DNA from: Planctomycetota bacterium
GTDB taxonomy: Bacteria > Planctomycetota > Phycisphaerae > Phycisphaerales > SM1A02
Direction of reading: 5' to 3'
DNA: 64,000 bases
Assembly (NCBI GenBank): GCA_022566535.1
Contig: JADFIR010000007.1
Coordinates: forward strand, 29,828-93,827
Position numbers and translations under genes: made by a program. The notes below the pieces were generated by a model that did not search any database, was not told the origin of the DNA, and saw only the letters and a program-made list of their open reading frames with translations. This document shows positions 62,281-64,000 of the stretch, one piece after another (positions within the stretch are counted from its first letter, which is position 1; every line of letters starts with the position of its first letter).

Positions 62281-63135
62281 TCAATCGAACAGGGCGGAGA
62301 CCGTCGCCACCTGCGTGCTGCTCAACGGAATATTGGTGTGGAAGCGAAACTGGCTCTTGGGCTGGTGCCGCTCAGCGTGGAAGTAATGAAGCGAATAGGT
62401 CTGGCCGTCCGTCAGACCGAGCCGGTCCAGATCAATGCTCTGCTCCTGGTTGCCGGCCACGCCCCCGAGGTCGATGACCAGCTTCCCATCGATGAAGACC
62501 CAAACGTCGTCGTCACCCTTGAAGTGGAGCATCTGGTCTGCGGACGCGTCGTAGCTGAACTGGGCCACGATCTCGTAGGTGAAGTAGAAGTTGTGCCTGT
62601 CGTCTCCATCGCCCAGCAGGCTGCCGTCGATCGGATAGAAGTCGTTGGTCTCGTAGACGTACATGCCGTCGGGTTGGAGGGTGAGCGTAATTGTGTGGGC
62701 GGCTGACATGTTGATGCCCGGCAGATCGCGGTACCAAAAGGCGTAGCTGAAGGCTGAGCTGATGGCCCCGTTGTCGGTCGCGCCGGGCGCGCCCTCACTA
62801 TCGCCCAGAGCCGCGTCGTAGACGCACCAACTGATCTTGTCATTGTTCGCGTCGCGCCATTGCTGCTGGACCCGAAAGCCGCCGCCCACGAAGATGGGCT
62901 TGCCGTCCGGCCCCAGGTCCGTAGCGATGTTGCCCGCGTAATGGCCGTAGCCATCGCCCGGGACAAGATCGAAATCCGGATGGGCAGGCAGGAAGTCGCG
63001 AACGACGCCGGTCAGCTGGATCGACTCAGGCGGATCGGCCTGGGCCGCGGCCCCGGACGGGAACGCTCCCAGTGCGAACACAGACACGAGCAAGCTGAGA
63101 TTGGCGGTGGAATAGAGATTCGCATTCACGTTCAT
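62281..63135 (-). CDS. Secreted fibro-slime domain protein
   Basis: A 284-residue exported protein. Signal peptide at about 1-32 (ending GAAAQA), then a fibro-slime domain (TIGR02148-type, PA14-like): IQLTGVVRDFLPAHPDFD, FAFWYRDLPGINMS-type middle, NDFYPIDGSLLG, FSYDASADQMLHFKGDDDVWVFIDGKLVIDLGGVAGNQEQSIDLDRLGL. The KGDDDVWVFIDGKLV block is diagnostic. Found in surface/extracellular slime proteins. AAAGGGG precedes the ATG. A second, related gene follows upstream. Confidence 0.92.
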   Translation of the reverse strand: MNVNANLYSTANLSLLVSVFALGAFPSGAAAQADPPESIQLTGVVRDFLPAHPDFDLVPGDGYGHYAGNIATDLGPDGKPIFVGGGFRVQQQWRDANNDKISWCVYDAALGDSEGAPGATDNGAISSAFSYAFWYRDLPGINMSAAHTITLTLQPDGMYVYETNDFYPIDGSLLGDGDDRHNFYFTYEIVAQFSYDASADQMLHFKGDDDVWVFIDGKLVIDLGGVAGNQEQSIDLDRLGLTDGQTYSLHYFHAERHQPKSQFRFHTNIPLSSTQVATVSALFD

Positions 63136-63566
63136 CGTACACCCCTTTCGGTTGTGGCCGGATGACGGTTCGAATCTTCAGTTGTCGCGTACGTCGCGTA
63201 CGCACTGCCAGTCTTGGTTTGTGTGCTCGAAGTATACGATTCACATCGCCACCACCAAGGGCTCGATGGTGGTTTCACCCGCCCCGAGAGGTATTAGACC
63301 TCCTGGGTAGGCCAGCGTTGACGGGGCGAGCGAGCGAAGATGTGCCGGCTATGCAGGCCCGATGGCAACCGGCCGGACCACAACAAGGACCAGACCCCAT
63401 ATTCGGAGCTGATCCAGTGCATGCAGCAGCAAGGCTCTGAAAACAGACGGCCTGTGGGCTGGCTGAAGCCCAGGCCGTCAGGCTGTCAAGGAGAACCAGA
63501 GGAGTTGGAGAAGGAGTCCGTGCTTCACCGGGCTGGCTGGAGAAGGCGCTCCATGTACGTTGTCGG
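63136..63566. other. Gap between tandem fibro-slime genes
   Basis: About 430 bases with no gene. The part 63440-63520 is a direct relative of 62160-62235 (AAGCCCAGGCCGTC, then AAGGAGAACCAGAGG), i.e. the 3' flank was duplicated with the gene. The rest must hold the promoter of the gene at 62281-63135. Confidence 0.6.
63447..63478. terminator. Hairpin past the second fibro-slime gene
   Basis: ACGGCCTG ... CAGGCCGT outer arms with GGGCT/AGCCC inside, 90 bases past the stop at 63567. Likely terminator or mRNA-stabilising stem; no T-run. Confidence 0.55.
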
Positions 63567-64000
63567 TCAATCGAACACCGCAGAGATCGTGACCGGCGCC
63601 GAGTTCCCCATGACAAAGCTGGTCACGAGGTGGAATTTGACGTCTCCGCCGCGGTTGGCCGAGAACATGTGGATTGGGTAGGTTTCACCGTCCACCAGGC
63701 CGAGCCGGTCGAGGTCAATCCACTGTTCGGGCGAGCCGTTCATACCACCAAGGTCCGCGACCAGCTGTCCGTTGAGGAACACCCACACATCGTCGTCGCC
63801 TTTGATCAGAAACTCCTGATTGGCCGACGCGTCGTAGGTGAAGTCCGTCACGATCTCAAAGGTGAAGAAGTTGTTATGACCGGAATCATCATTGCCGAAC
63901 AGCAGCCCGTCGATCGGATAGAAATGGGGTATGTTGCACTCGTACATTCCGGCGTAATCCCCGCTCGTCACGAGTGTGGCAGTGACGGTGTACGCCATTG
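63567..64000 (-). CDS. Second fibro-slime domain protein, partial
   Basis: The C-terminal part (at least 143 residues) of a protein whose start lies beyond the window. CNIPHFYPIDGLLFGNDDSGHNNFFTFEIVTDFTYDASANQEFLIKGDDDVWVFLNGQLVADLGGMNGSPEQWIDLDRLGL matches the same domain in the gene at 62281-63135, with a shorter YxxHxFSANRGGDVKFHLVTSF end. The two are tandem paralogues, about 50 % identical by eye over this region. Confidence 0.9.
   Translation of the reverse strand, partial: MAYTVTATLVTSGDYAGMYECNIPHFYPIDGLLFGNDDSGHNNFFTFEIVTDFTYDASANQEFLIKGDDDVWVFLNGQLVADLGGMNGSPEQWIDLDRLGLVDGETYPIHMFSANRGGDVKFHLVTSFVMGNSAPVTISAVFD

Overview
The window is GC-rich (roughly 60-65 %), densely coded on both strands, and reads as a chromosomal segment of a Gram-negative bacterium of the phylum Planctomycetota, probably near Phycisphaerae. 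This is inference from gene content: an LptD-like outer-membrane protein, a peptidoglycan FtsI with its rsmH neighbour, fibro-slime secreted proteins, a dockerin-tailed GDSL esterase, an FHA-fused type IV pilus/type II secretion ATPase, and many dispersed palindromes of a kind I associate with planctomycete genomes. No rRNA, prophage or CRISPR array is visible.

Layout. 1-5.7 kb: palindromes, a small membrane protein and sppA, then a short division/cell-wall run rsmH - LysM protein - ftsL-like - ftsI. 5.7-8.0 kb: small conserved gene, a RelB/ParE toxin-antitoxin pair, a secreted hypothetical. 8.4-11.6 kb: an NtrC-type regulator coupled to a tiny protein that looks like a histidine-kinase phosphoacceptor helix alone, and a UbiA prenyltransferase. 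11.6-13.5 kb: ribH-nusB-ftsY. 13.7-18.3 kb: unknown membrane protein, a HicAB pair, lptD. 18.5-22.6 kb: rny-efp-rsmA-mtnP (minus strand). 23-32 kb: ABC permease, a DUF91/NucS-like nuclease, tRNA-Arg, rpsT, CPBP protease, TlpA-like thioredoxin, Gfo/Idh/MocA oxidoreductase, FAD amino-acid oxidase-like enzyme, tRNA-Gly. 32-37 kb: saccharopine-dehydrogenase-family enzyme, kynA, and a patch of small genes (SRPBCC, VOC) with integron attC-like half sites. 37-46 kb: tRNA-Thr, -Tyr, -Pro, mnmG, a second HicAB pair, 2-oxoacid:ferredoxin oxidoreductase korAB, transhydrogenase pntAA-pntAB-pntB. 46-64 kb: a patchy accessory zone with an Rhs remnant, the FHA-GspE ATPase, a secreted beta-propeller protein, aquaporin, an ALDH7-like dehydrogenase, a GDSL esterase, a CoA-transferase beta subunit with a duplicated start, a broken YgiT-type toxin-antitoxin locus, a pilMN-pilO-pilP-like operon and tandem fibro-slime genes.

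How the parts fit: housekeeping functions (translation, rRNA/tRNA modification, SRP receptor, RNA decay, cell division) alternate with redox/amino-acid catabolism (korAB, pnt, kynA, lysine-type dehydrogenase, ALDH7, FAD oxidase) and secretion/adhesion genes. The most distinctive features are structural. Two toxin-antitoxin loci each lie between a host gene and a truncated direct repeat of that gene's end (korB 3' end; scoB 5' end). Several palindromic repeat families are scattered between genes, and two copies have landed in frame inside mnmG, with another forming the C-terminus of korA. Inverted doublets of such repeats (REPIN-like) also occur.
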